Source: Aestuariivita sp. (GTDB lineage Bacteria > Pseudomonadota > Alphaproteobacteria > Rhodobacterales > Rhodobacteraceae). From it: a stretch of DNA of 44,050 nt. Of this stretch, positions 28,385 to 37,115 are shown piece by piece. The notes under the pieces were generated by a model. That model worked only from the letters and a program-made list of their open reading frames with translations. It made no database searches and was not told the origin of the DNA. Each line of letters starts with the position of its first letter. Position 1 is the stretch's first letter. The DNA lies in contig JAPORU010000177.1 in the NCBI GenBank assembly GCA_026710045.1, forward strand, positions 1 through 44,050, written 5' to 3'. The position numbers and the translations under genes are program-made.

Positions 28385-30658
28385 ATGACTGACAATCAAT
28401 CATTGCGCGAAACCGCGCTTGCCTATCACGAACACCCAAAACCAGGTAAACTCGAAATCCGACCGACAAAGCCAATGGCAAATGGTCGCGATCTCGCGCG
28501 TGCCTATTCTCCTGGAGTCGCCGAAGCCTGCATCGAGATTAAGAAACTCCCAAACGACGCCGCACGCTATACCGCACGCGGGAATCTCGTCGCGGTCGTC
28601 TCGAATGGCTCCGCCGTTCTGGGGCTGGGTAACATCGGCGCCTTGGCCTCAAAACCCGTCATGGAAGGAAAAGCCGTCCTCTTCAAGAAATTTGCCAACA
28701 TTGATTGTTTCGATATTGAAGTCAATGAATCCAACCCGGAGAAGCTCGCAGACATTGTCTGTGCCCTTGAACCAACGTTTGGTGCAATTAATCTTGAAGA
28801 TATCAAGGCCCCCGACTGCTTCGTCGTCGAGGACCTGTGCCGCCAACGTATGAACATCCCGGTCTTCCATGACGACCAGCATGGAACCGCCATTGTTGTG
28901 GGTGCCGCTGCAAAGAACGCTCTCCATGTTGCCGGTAAAGATTTTGGGACTATCAAAATCGTATCGACAGGTGGCGGTGCCGCCGGAATTGCCTGCCTCA
29001 ACATACTGATCAAGATGGGCGCAAAGCGTGAGAATATTTGGCTCTGCGACGGTCGCGGGTTGGTCTACGAAGGTCGAACGGAGGGCGTATCTCCACAAAA
29101 GGCCGCATTTGCCCAACAGACCGAAAAGAGGACGCTTGAGGACGTTATCGAAGGCGCCGACCTCTTTCTCGGACTTTCCGGGCCCAATGTCCTGACATCC
29201 GACATGGTAGCCCACATGGCTCAGCCACCCATTATTTTTGCACTCGCCAATCCAACACCCGAAATTCTGCCCGAGAACGCCCGGTCGGTCGCACCCGACG
29301 CAATTATCGCAACGGGTCGAAGTGATTTCCCCAATCAAGTAAACAACGTACTGTGTTTCCCGTTTATTTTTCGGGGTGCCTTGGATGTGGGTGCAACGGA
29401 AATTAATGATGCAATGAAACTCGCATGCATCGATGGAATTGCCGAACTGGCGCGTGCCACGACGTCAGCTGAGGCGGCGGCGGCCTACCGTGGCGAGCAA
29501 CTTACATTTGGACCAGAATATCTTATTCCAAAACCCTTCGATCCGCGCCTCATCGGTGTCGTATCAACCGCGGTCGCGCGCGCGGCCATGGATACGGGCG
29601 TTGCCACCCGCCCAATCGAAGATATTGCCGGATACAAGCAAAATCTTGACAGTTCGGTCTTCAAGTCCGCACTCCTGATGCGACCCGTATTTGAAAACGC
29701 CCGCTCTGCGTCGCGACGCATTGTATTCGCGGAAGGGGAAGATGAACGTGTCTTGCGCGCCTCCCAGGCCATCCTCGAAGAAACAACCGAAAAACCAATT
29801 CTCATCGGACGACCGGAGGTTATCGAAACACGCTGCGAACGGTATGGACTAAAAATTCGACCCAAAAGTGACTTTGAAGTTGTCAATCCCGAAAATGATC
29901 CACGCTATCGTGATTACTGGAATACATACCACGAGATCATGGCGAGACAAGGCGTCACCCCCGATATTGCACGGGCAATCATGCGTACAAACACCACCGC
30001 AATCGGGGCTGTTATGGTTCATCGCGACGAAGCCGATAGCCTCATCTGTGGTACCTTTGGTCAATACCTCTGGCACCTCAACTATGTCACCCAGCTCTTG
30101 GAAACCGATGATCTTCACCCGATCGGCGCACTTTCACTCATGATTTTAGAAGACGGGCCCTTGTTTATTGCGGACACCCACGTCCACGCACAACCAAGTC
30201 CGGAACAAATTGCCGAGACAGTAATCGCTACCGCTCGGCATGTACGCCGCTTCGGCATTGATCCCAACATTGCGCTCTGCAGCCAATCTCAATTTGGCAA
30301 TCTGAATTCCGACTCGGGTCTCCGTATGCGCAGCGCCATTGATATTCTGAATGATACGCCGAGAGATTTCAGCTACGAAGGTGAAATGCATATCGATGCG
30401 GCACTTGATCCCAATTTAAGAAACCGTATTTTCCCAAATAATCGTTTGGCCGGGGCTGCAAATGCCTTAATCTTCGCGAATTCAGATGCGTCCGGTGCCG
30501 TTCGCAATATCTTGCAGATGAGAGCAAATGGACTCGAAGTCGGACCCATTCTGATGGGAATGGGGAATCGCGCTCATATCGTAACGCCGTCCATAACCGC
30601 ACGTGGATTATTGAATATGAGTGCGATTGCGGGCACCCCCGTCGCACAATATGGCTGA
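28385..30658 (+). CDS. maeB: NADP-dependent malic enzyme (MaeB, with phosphotransacetylase-like domain)
   Basis: The enzyme decarboxylates malate to pyruvate with NADP. At 757 residues it is the long MaeB form: the malic-enzyme half ends near residue 430 and a phosphotransacetylase-like half follows, which is thought to have a regulatory role. Malic-enzyme blocks include ARAYSPGVAEACIEIKKLPN, ARGNLVAVVSNGSAVLGLGN, AINLEDIKAPDCFVVEDLC, IPVFHDDQHGTAIVVGAA and IVSTGGGAAGIACLNILI. The second half contains RRIVFAEGEDERVLRASQAI, GTFGQYLWHLNYVTQLL and NALIFANSDASGAVRNILQM. GGAAGACGATAAT precedes the ATG. Malate links it in metabolism to mtkAB, but it is a separate unit. Confidence 0.95.
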   Translation: MTDNQSLRETALAYHEHPKPGKLEIRPTKPMANGRDLARAYSPGVAEACIEIKKLPNDAARYTARGNLVAVVSNGSAVLGLGNIGALASKPVMEGKAVLFKKFANIDCFDIEVNESNPEKLADIVCALEPTFGAINLEDIKAPDCFVVEDLCRQRMNIPVFHDDQHGTAIVVGAAAKNALHVAGKDFGTIKIVSTGGGAAGIACLNILIKMGAKRENIWLCDGRGLVYEGRTEGVSPQKAAFAQQTEKRTLEDVIEGADLFLGLSGPNVLTSDMVAHMAQPPIIFALANPTPEILPENARSVAPDAIIATGRSDFPNQVNNVLCFPFIFRGALDVGATEINDAMKLACIDGIAELARATTSAEAAAAYRGEQLTFGPEYLIPKPFDPRLIGVVSTAVARAAMDTGVATRPIEDIAGYKQNLDSSVFKSALLMRPVFENARSASRRIVFAEGEDERVLRASQAILEETTEKPILIGRPEVIETRCERYGLKIRPKSDFEVVNPENDPRYRDYWNTYHEIMARQGVTPDIARAIMRTNTTAIGAVMVHRDEADSLICGTFGQYLWHLNYVTQLLETDDLHPIGALSLMILEDGPLFIADTHVHAQPSPEQIAETVIATARHVRRFGIDPNIALCSQSQFGNLNSDSGLRMRSAIDILNDTPRDFSYEGEMHIDAALDPNLRNRIFPNNRLAGAANALIFANSDASGAVRNILQMRANGLEVGPILMGMGNRAHIVTPSITARGLLNMSAIAGTPVAQYG

Positions 30659-30803
30659 TCAAAAGTATGATGCAAAGAACGACGTCCCCGAGTCAGTTCG
30701 AGACGTAGACATTACGTCGCCAAAGATGCATCTTCCTTTCTATGCCCAAAGAACTCGTCACCACAATACATGACCGCTGCATATGATCATCAAGCCTGTT
30801 TGC

Positions 30804-32351
30804 TCAAAACATCGCATCTGGAAGCCAAGTCGATAATGAGGGGAACATCCAGACCGACACAATACCCAAAATTTGCAGTATAATGAACGGAAACACCCCA
30901 CGGTAGATGTCACCCGTAGCGACTTCTCGCGGAGCTGCTCCACGCAAGTAAAAAAGTGAAAACCCAAATGGTGGCGTCAAGAAACTGGTTTGCAAATTGA
31001 TGGCGATCAAGATTCCCAACCATATCGGATCATGTCCCATTAGAAGCAACTGAGGCACCACCAACGGCAACACAATCACCGCGATCTCAACGAAGTCCAA
31101 AAAGAATCCCAATACAAACACGAATATCATCGTAAACGCCAACGCTCCCGTAGCACCGCCCGGCAATCGTTCCAAAATACCCATGACACGTTCCTCACCC
31201 CCGAGGCCAATGAACACCAAAGAAAAAAAGCTGGCCGCAAGAATTGTCACAAAGATCATTGATGTCATGGTCATCGTCGAATTTGCAGCCTCCCGTAAGA
31301 GTCCAGAATAGACGCTCACACGCAGCGCGACGATCACGGCTACGAACGCAGCCGCAACCAACCCGATGTAGAACAGACCCAAGATAACAGAACCGGGTTC
31401 CAACGAATCACGCTGAAGCCGAACCGGAAAATAACCCGACATCACAAACACCAAGACCAAAGATACCGTTCCAGTTCCAATGATCCATCGGTTCACACCT
31501 TGCACAAAAGATGCGAGAATGAGCGCACCGATCGCTCCGACAGAAGCCGCCTCTGTCGGTGTTGCAACTCCAGCCAGGATAGAACCTAGAACAGCGATGA
31601 TCAACCCAAATGGAGGCAAAATTGCCGTCATAACTTCATGCAGAGTAGGCCGTGCCTCTTCAAAGAAGGATGGCGCATCTTCAGGAAAAATCGAAGATCT
31701 CAACACAATATAGGTGGCGTATAGCAAGACCAGAACAAAGCCGGGAATCAAGGCCGCGGCGAAATACTGACCTACGGATAACGCTTCGACGACAAATTTT
31801 CCTTGAAGATACTGCGCTTGCTGGAATGCATTTGACATAACATCGGACAGAATGATCAGCAGTGTCGACGGTGGGATAATTTGACCCAAAGTACCCGCCG
31901 TACACACGATACCAGATGCAAAAGACGTCCGGTAACCCGCACGTAACATTGCTGGTAACGCAATCAACCCCATTGCCACAACCGTTGCACCCACAATCCC
32001 GGTCGATGCGGCTAGCAACGCTCCAACACAGACCACCGAAAGTCCAAGACCGCCGCGCACACCTCCAAACAAACGTCCCATTGTATGCAGAAGCGTTTCC
32101 GCAACCTTGCTTTTCTCCAAAATCGCACCCATCAAAATGAAGACAGGAATTGCGATCAAGACCTGATTAGAAATCAATCCAAAGACACGTTGGCCGAGTG
32201 CACCGAGGAGCGATATGTTCATCTCACCCACCAGCCATCCAAAATACGCGAAAATTACTGCTATTCCCGTGATCGAAAAGGCGACCGGAAAACCCATCAA
32301 CACAACGAGAACAAAAGCGAAGAACATGGCAATATCAAGATGATCTGTCAT
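30804..32351 (-). CDS. dctM: TRAP transporter large permease (DctM-type)
   Basis: This is the large membrane subunit of a sodium-driven TRAP importer. From the ATG at 32351 (MTDHLDIAMFFAFVLVVLM) it has 515 residues, longer than classical DctM (about 430) but usual for the extended branch found with TakP/FcbT-like binding proteins. It has many hydrophobic helices and the DctM marks GLIALPAMLRAGYRTSFASG, IIPPSTLLIILSDVM and LGILIAINLQTSFLTPPFGF. The start overlaps the dctQ stop (ATGA, 32348-32351). An in-frame start at 32414 would add a 21-residue polar leader and is less likely. It is last in the hutI-hutU-dctPQM transcript. Confidence 0.93.
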   Translation of the reverse strand: MTDHLDIAMFFAFVLVVLMGFPVAFSITGIAVIFAYFGWLVGEMNISLLGALGQRVFGLISNQVLIAIPVFILMGAILEKSKVAETLLHTMGRLFGGVRGGLGLSVVCVGALLAASTGIVGATVVAMGLIALPAMLRAGYRTSFASGIVCTAGTLGQIIPPSTLLIILSDVMSNAFQQAQYLQGKFVVEALSVGQYFAAALIPGFVLVLLYATYIVLRSSIFPEDAPSFFEEARPTLHEVMTAILPPFGLIIAVLGSILAGVATPTEAASVGAIGALILASFVQGVNRWIIGTGTVSLVLVFVMSGYFPVRLQRDSLEPGSVILGLFYIGLVAAAFVAVIVALRVSVYSGLLREAANSTMTMTSMIFVTILAASFFSLVFIGLGGEERVMGILERLPGGATGALAFTMIFVFVLGFFLDFVEIAVIVLPLVVPQLLLMGHDPIWLGILIAINLQTSFLTPPFGFSLFYLRGAAPREVATGDIYRGVFPFIILQILGIVSVWMFPSLSTWLPDAMF

Positions 32352-32770
32352 CGCCGCTCCGGTATGAGCAAGCGAATTACGATGGCGAGAGACTGCAATA
32401 TCAAGAGAATGCAAAAAATCGGTATCAAAGACTTCAAGAGAAAAACAGCCTCAATACCACCCACAGAAATCGGCCCTTCAAGAATTGCCCAGGAATTCCG
32501 GACAGAAGGCCAAGACCATACTAGCAAGACAGTCATGGATGGAAGAAGTAGAAACACATGACCCAAAAGATCAATCCGGTCACGAAACGTCTGAGAAAAA
32601 TGTGCATAGAATATATCGATACGGACATGTCCGTCGGTCAACAGAGTATACCCCGCACCCAGCATGAATACCGCAGCATGGAGATAGAGAACACTCTCCT
32701 GTGCAGCAATCGAATTCACGCCGAATACGTAACGACCCACTACAATTCCAAATTGTATCAATGCCATCAC
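32348..32770 (-). CDS. dctQ: TRAP transporter small permease (DctQ-type), start disturbed
   Basis: This is the small four-helix subunit that joins DctM. The frame from ATG 32770 gives 140 residues beginning MALIQFGIVVGRYVFGVNSI, which is the middle of helix 1. The same frame is open upstream to 32887 and reads a convincing N-terminus (RAILIVANGLDRLNHAVASI and then VRWFTVV), yet it contains no ATG, GTG, TTG or CTG before the GTG at 32773. Either an ATT codon (32872) starts it, or a 1-bp deletion has separated it from the ATG at 32856 that has GAAGAG just before it. Downstream marks are AAVFMLGAGYTLLTDGHVRI and then DIFYAHFS, typical of DctQ. Confidence 0.75.
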   Translation of the reverse strand: MMALIQFGIVVGRYVFGVNSIAAQESVLYLHAAVFMLGAGYTLLTDGHVRIDIFYAHFSQTFRDRIDLLGHVFLLLPSMTVLLVWSWPSVRNSWAILEGPISVGGIEAVFLLKSLIPIFCILLILQSLAIVIRLLIPERR

Positions 32771-32873
32771 GACCGTAAACCAGCGTACAATCGACGCTAC
32801 AGCATGATTTAATCGATCGAGGCCATTCGCAACAATAAGAATAGCACGCTCCGCATCTCTTCGCCGCCAAATG

Positions 32874-32907
32874 TTTGTCCGACAGCCTCAACAGGCTACC
32901 GGACAAA
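32874..32907 (-). terminator. Hairpin between dctP and dctQ
   Basis: On the transcribed strand TTTGTCCG-GT-AGCC pairs with GGCT-GT-CGGACAAA around a six-base loop: twelve pairs interrupted by one symmetrical GT/GT bulge, starting 5 bp after the dctP stop. No T-run follows, so it probably acts as an attenuator or 3' end stabiliser that lets the binding protein be made in excess over the permeases. Confidence 0.65.
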
Positions 32908-32912
32908 GAGTT

Positions 32913-33998
32913 TTAATAGCCCATAACCACGGCACGGGCGTTCATTTGCCCGTTATCGGCATAAGTCATGTAGCGACCGACACTGTCACGGTACGTAATG
33001 AAGCTCTCGGTAATTTCTTTCACGAGTGAATCACCATCTTGACGCAACTCATCAACCACCTCTGCAGCCGCTTTCCCGAGAGCATCAATCACGCTGTCCG
33101 GAAATTTCCGTATCAGAACTCCTTCATCACGAACCAGCTTCTGCAATGAGGCCGCATGCTTGGTCGTGTACTCAGTCCAAACCGGATTATAGAGACTTTC
33201 GCTGGCAAGACTCACGGCCTGTTTTAGATCATCTTGCAATCCGTTAAATACATCCTTGTTGATCGCACATTCCTCAGCCGAAGACGGTTCGCCAACACCC
33301 GGCCAATAGTAGTTCTTGGCCACTTGAAAATAGCCAAGCGCACTATCCGTCCAAGGTCCGATGAACTCACCAGCATCGAGAGCTCCCGTTTGCAGTGCCT
33401 GAAACATGGCCGGTCCCGACATCGCCTCGGCGGCCATACCGATCTTTGACGCCATCTCAGATGCCAAACCCGTTGTGCGAAACTTTAGTCCCCTCAGATC
33501 ATCAACAGAACGGATTTCATTGCGAAACCAGCCTCCCCATTGCGGTCCCGAGTTTCCACAAAGAAACGGCTTAAGATTAAAGCGTGCATACATTTCGTCG
33601 TAAAGTTCTTGACCACCACCGTGATAGAGCCAACCGAATTGTTCGTCAGCCCGCAAACCAAAGGGTTGCGAACCAAAAAGCAAAATACCCTTTGATTTTG
33701 ATCCCCAATACGCAGGAACGGCATGATAGAGTTCGGCCGTACCCTCGCTTACAGCGTCAAAGACACCGCGACCCGGAACAAGTTCCCCCGCCGCAAACAA
33801 CTTAACCTCAATGCGCCCACCCGACAGCGCTGTAATCCGATCCGCAAGCATTTGCGCAGCAATCCCTGGACCCGGTAAATTCTTGGGCCATGCTGTGACC
33901 ATCTTCCACTGCATTATCCCTTGCGCCAAAGCAGGCGCAGCCAATGTGCTGGCCGCAACACCAAAGCTGCCCGTCGTCAAGAATGTTCTTCTTTCCAT
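32913..33998 (-). CDS. dctP: TRAP transporter substrate-binding protein (TakP-like)
   Basis: This periplasmic solute-binding protein of 361 residues begins ERRTFLTTGSFGVAASTLAA, followed by PALAQ: a twin-arginine signal with a cleavage site after ALA near residue 25. The mature part follows the TakP/FcbT branch: FAAGELVPGRGVFDAVSEGT, AVPAYWGSK, FLCGNSGPQWGGWFRNEI, LQTGALDAGEFIGPWTDSAL and YYWPGVGEPSSAEECAINKD. TakP binds 2-oxoacids; here the gene follows hutU by 33 bp, so urocanate or a related carboxylate is a reasonable guess. AAGGAAAATT precedes the ATG. Confidence 0.93.
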   Translation of the reverse strand: MERRTFLTTGSFGVAASTLAAPALAQGIMQWKMVTAWPKNLPGPGIAAQMLADRITALSGGRIEVKLFAAGELVPGRGVFDAVSEGTAELYHAVPAYWGSKSKGILLFGSQPFGLRADEQFGWLYHGGGQELYDEMYARFNLKPFLCGNSGPQWGGWFRNEIRSVDDLRGLKFRTTGLASEMASKIGMAAEAMSGPAMFQALQTGALDAGEFIGPWTDSALGYFQVAKNYYWPGVGEPSSAEECAINKDVFNGLQDDLKQAVSLASESLYNPVWTEYTTKHAASLQKLVRDEGVLIRKFPDSVIDALGKAAAEVVDELRQDGDSLVKEITESFITYRDSVGRYMTYADNGQMNARAVVMGY

Positions 33999-34031
33999 AA
34001 TTTTCCTTACCTTTCTACGATTGATGAATAG

Positions 34032-35717
34032 TCAATTTCCGAGAATGCTCGGTAGCCGCAATCCATGCTCCCGGGCACAGGTGATTGCGTCAACATAACC
34101 CGCATCGGCGTGCCGCCATACACCCGAGGCCGGGTCGTTCCACAATACACGCTCAAGGCGCCGTGCGGCCGCTTCGCTTCCGTCGGCACAAATTACGACA
34201 CCAGCATGCTGAGAAAAGCCAATACCAACGCCACCTCCATGATGTAACGATACCCAGGTGGCTCCAGAAGCTGTATTGACAAGTGCATTCAGCAACGGCC
34301 AATCACTGACAGCATCCGATCCATCCATCATGGCTTCCGTTTCCCGGTTCGGGGATGCAACAGACCCACTGTCAAGATGATCCCGTCCAATCACCACGGG
34401 TGCTTTCAATTCGCCACATGCAACCATTTCATTGAACTTAAGACCCGCACGATGCCGATCACCCAGTCCAATCCAACAAATACGCGCCGGCAACCCCTGA
34501 AAGCGTATACGCCGTTGTGCCATATCAAGCCAATTGTGTAGATGCCTGTTTTCTGGAAAAAGCGCCTTCATCGCCGCATCGGTTTTAAAGATATCTTCGG
34601 GATCACCCGAAAGTGCACACCACCGAAAGGGGCCGATTCCGCGACAAAAAAGGGGTCGAATGTAAGCGGGTACAAATCCGGGAAACGCAAAGGCTTCCTG
34701 CAACCCCTCTTCCTTCGCAACTTGCCGAATATTATTGCCATAGTCAAGTGTCGGCACTTTTGCCTTCCAAAAGTCGACCATTGCGGCCACGTGGGTTTTC
34801 ATTGAATTACGCGCCGCCGCCTCGACCGCCTTTGGATCACGTTCACGTTCGGTTTTCCATCGTGCGAGTGTCCATCCAAGCGGCAGATAGCCATTGACGG
34901 GATCATGTGCACTCGTCTGATCAGTAACGATATCTGGCCGGAGACCACCTTCGTGCATCCGACGAAAAATCTCCGGGAATATAGCGGCAGCATTGCCCAA
35001 TAATCCGACAGATTTTGCATGACCTGCCTGGGTCCAACGTTCAATCATTGAGAGAGCCTGATCCAGAGTCTCGGCTTTTTCATCCAGATATTTGGTCTGC
35101 AAACGCGACTCAATCTTTGCCGGATCACATTCAACAGCCAGACAACATGCTCCGGCAAAGACGGCGGCCAATGGCTGGGCTCCTCCCATACCACCAAGAC
35201 CTCCGGTCAAAATCCACTTTCCACTCAGATTACCGTCGTAATGCTGCCGCCCCGCTTCGGAAAAAGTTTCATACGTTCCCTGAATGATACCTTGTGTTCC
35301 GATATAAATCCATGAACCTGCAGTCATTTGACCGTACATCATCAGGCCCTTACGATCCAATTCATTGAAATGATCCCAATTGGCCCAATGGGGTACAATA
35401 TTTGAATTTGCAATCAAGACTCGCGGTGCTTCCTCATGGGTACGAATAATCGCAACAGGCCGACCGGACTGCACAACGAGTGTTTCGTCGCCCTCCAGTT
35501 CCTTTAGACTCGTAACGATTTGATCAAAATCAGTCCAGGTTCGTGCGGCACGACCAATTCCACCATAAACAACCAATTCATGCGGGTTTTCTGCGACATC
35601 AGGATGTAGATTATTCATCAACATCCTTAACGGTGCCTCCGTTACCCAATGTTTGGCGGTGAGTTCGGTGCCCGTTGGAGGGAAAACTTCACGGATGTTC
35701 CTGCGTCGATCACTCAT
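34032..35717 (-). CDS. hutU: Urocanate hydratase (urocanase)
   Basis: The enzyme adds water to urocanate to form imidazolonepropionate, using tightly bound NAD. At 561 residues it is full length. Diagnostic blocks are [60 protein letters not shown] (NAD site), [19 protein letters not shown], and [20 protein letters not shown] containing the conserved active-site cysteine, then [20 protein letters not shown] and [20 protein letters not shown]. It overlaps the small ORF upstream by 4 bp and leads into the TRAP genes. Its product goes to HutI. Confidence 0.97.
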   Translation of the reverse strand: MSDRRRNIREVFPPTGTELTAKHWVTEAPLRMLMNNLHPDVAENPHELVVYGGIGRAARTWTDFDQIVTSLKELEGDETLVVQSGRPVAIIRTHEEAPRVLIANSNIVPHWANWDHFNELDRKGLMMYGQMTAGSWIYIGTQGIIQGTYETFSEAGRQHYDGNLSGKWILTGGLGGMGGAQPLAAVFAGACCLAVECDPAKIESRLQTKYLDEKAETLDQALSMIERWTQAGHAKSVGLLGNAAAIFPEIFRRMHEGGLRPDIVTDQTSAHDPVNGYLPLGWTLARWKTERERDPKAVEAAARNSMKTHVAAMVDFWKAKVPTLDYGNNIRQVAKEEGLQEAFAFPGFVPAYIRPLFCRGIGPFRWCALSGDPEDIFKTDAAMKALFPENRHLHNWLDMAQRRIRFQGLPARICWIGLGDRHRAGLKFNEMVACGELKAPVVIGRDHLDSGSVASPNRETEAMMDGSDAVSDWPLLNALVNTASGATWVSLHHGGGVGIGFSQHAGVVICADGSEAAARRLERVLWNDPASGVWRHADAGYVDAITCAREHGLRLPSILGN

Positions 35718-35824
35718 TCTCGTTTTTTCCTTTGCTCAGCCAATCCTGTTGCTATCCGCACCAACCAGTCCAATGCTTTCAAACCATTCCCGAAAGCGTC
35801 GGAAATCAATATACGTGTTGTCAT
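35714..35824 (-). CDS. 36-aa ORF between hutI and hutU, coupled at both ends
   Basis: Between hutI and hutU, where hutH or hutG would be expected, only 103 bp remain. One frame fills the gap exactly: its ATG overlaps the hutI stop (ATGA, 35821-35824) and its TGA overlaps the hutU ATG (ATGA, 35714-35717). The product begins [20 protein letters not shown] and ends in the basic tail [11 protein letters not shown] do not recognise it. It may be a true small protein, a coupling peptide, or a scar left by loss of a gene. A competing frame ([20 protein letters not shown]) overlaps it but lacks its own start in the gap. Confidence 0.35.
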   Translation of the reverse strand: MTTRILISDAFGNGLKALDWLVRIATGLAEQRKKRE

Positions 35825-37029
35825 GGTTCGTCATGGTTGTCATACTTTCCCTCGAACATTCGGGCATAGAGAGCGTTCTGCCCAATTCGATACGACAACT
35901 CTGCGGGATGTTCCAAGTCCCAGACCGCGAGATCCGCCCGAGCGCCCGGACGAATCTGGCCACAATCGAAATAACCCAGCGCCTTAGCCGCATTCCGTGT
36001 TGTACCGGCCAGAGTTTCTTCCGGAGTCAAACCAAAAAGAGTAGAAGCCATATTCATCGCCAAAAGAAGCGACCCCAACGGCGACGATCCCGGATTCCAG
36101 TCGGTCGCAACCGCCATTGGCACTTTATGTTTGCGAAACGCTTCGACAGGCGGCCTTTGAGTCTGCTTCAACGTATAGTACGCGCCCGGAAGCAGGATAG
36201 CCACACTGTCTGATTGCGCCAACGTCTTGACGTCTTCATCGGTTGCGTATTCGAGATGATCGGCCGACAGAGCATTATGTTTCGCCGCGAGAACGGTTCC
36301 ACCCGAATTGCTCAATTGTTCCGCATGAAGCTTTACGGGAAGTCCGAGAGCCGCGGCCGAGCAAAAGACACGCTCCATCTGATTGGTTGTGAACGCAATC
36401 GTTTCACAAAAGCCATCCACGGCATCAACCAACCCTTCACGATACGCCCCCTGCAACGTTGGTAGACACACCTTATCGAGATATTCATCGGCATTCATGG
36501 AGGTAGGCACCGCATGAGCTCCCAGAAAACTGGTTCTGACCCGCACGGGACGCACTGCTGAAATTTTTCGAGCCACCCGCAAGATCCTCAACTCGGTTTC
36601 CGAATCTAATCCATACCCGGACTTAATCTCAACGGCACCGACACCCTCGGCGATCAGTGCATCTATTCTCATAAGAGCCAACTGCAGCAAAGACTCCTCG
36701 GAGGCCGCGCGTGTCGCAGACACCGTCGCAATAATACCCCCGCCCCTTTCCGCTATCTCCTCATAACTTGATCCCTCCAATCGCATCTCAAACTCACGTG
36801 CTCGACTCCCGGCAAAGACAAGATGCGTGTGACAATCAACAAGAGCAGGTGTCACCAGACGTCCGTCAAGCGACTGATGTTCAACACCTGCATAGATCTC
36901 CGGTAGATCACGGTATGCTCCCACCCAAGCGATTGCAGACCCATCAATCACGATCGCGCCCTCTGGGATCAAGCCGATTCCACCAGCCGCTGCGAGTGTC
37001 GCGACAGACGTGTTATAGAGAACAAGCAT
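35821..37029 (-). CDS. hutI: Imidazolonepropionase
   Basis: The enzyme opens the ring of imidazolonepropionate to N-formiminoglutamate. It is a metal-dependent amidohydrolase of 402 residues. The metal motif is LVDCHTHLVFAGSRAREFE (His67, His69); further ligands are in VRTSFLGAHAVPTSMNADEY, LPVKLHAEQLSNSGGTVLAA and VPMAVATDWNPGSSPLGSLL. It heads the leftward hutI-hutU-dctPQM unit and is divergent from hutF with an 86-bp gap. The product is the substrate of HutF. Confidence 0.96.
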   Translation of the reverse strand: MLVLYNTSVATLAAAGGIGLIPEGAIVIDGSAIAWVGAYRDLPEIYAGVEHQSLDGRLVTPALVDCHTHLVFAGSRAREFEMRLEGSSYEEIAERGGGIIATVSATRAASEESLLQLALMRIDALIAEGVGAVEIKSGYGLDSETELRILRVARKISAVRPVRVRTSFLGAHAVPTSMNADEYLDKVCLPTLQGAYREGLVDAVDGFCETIAFTTNQMERVFCSAAALGLPVKLHAEQLSNSGGTVLAAKHNALSADHLEYATDEDVKTLAQSDSVAILLPGAYYTLKQTQRPPVEAFRKHKVPMAVATDWNPGSSPLGSLLLAMNMASTLFGLTPEETLAGTTRNAAKALGYFDCGQIRPGARADLAVWDLEHPAELSYRIGQNALYARMFEGKYDNHDEP

Positions 37030-37115
37030 ACGATTGTCCGTTAATATATTATTGGTTGTTATTTTAAATATGTAGCATCATAATAATACAAAATGTTACC
37101 CTGTAAAGAGAATTC
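37030..37115. promoter_or_regulatory. Divergent hutI/hutF promoter region
   Basis: This strongly AT-rich 86-bp region must hold both promoters and probably the HutC operator. The perfect palindrome TAATATATTA (37042-37051) is one candidate site. I see no clear match to the known HutC consensus. AAAGAGA before hutF is its likely ribosome binding site. Confidence 0.45.

Noticed and set aside
37030-37115. A definite HutC operator
   Set aside because: Only an AT palindrome is visible; no match to the known consensus that I would trust.
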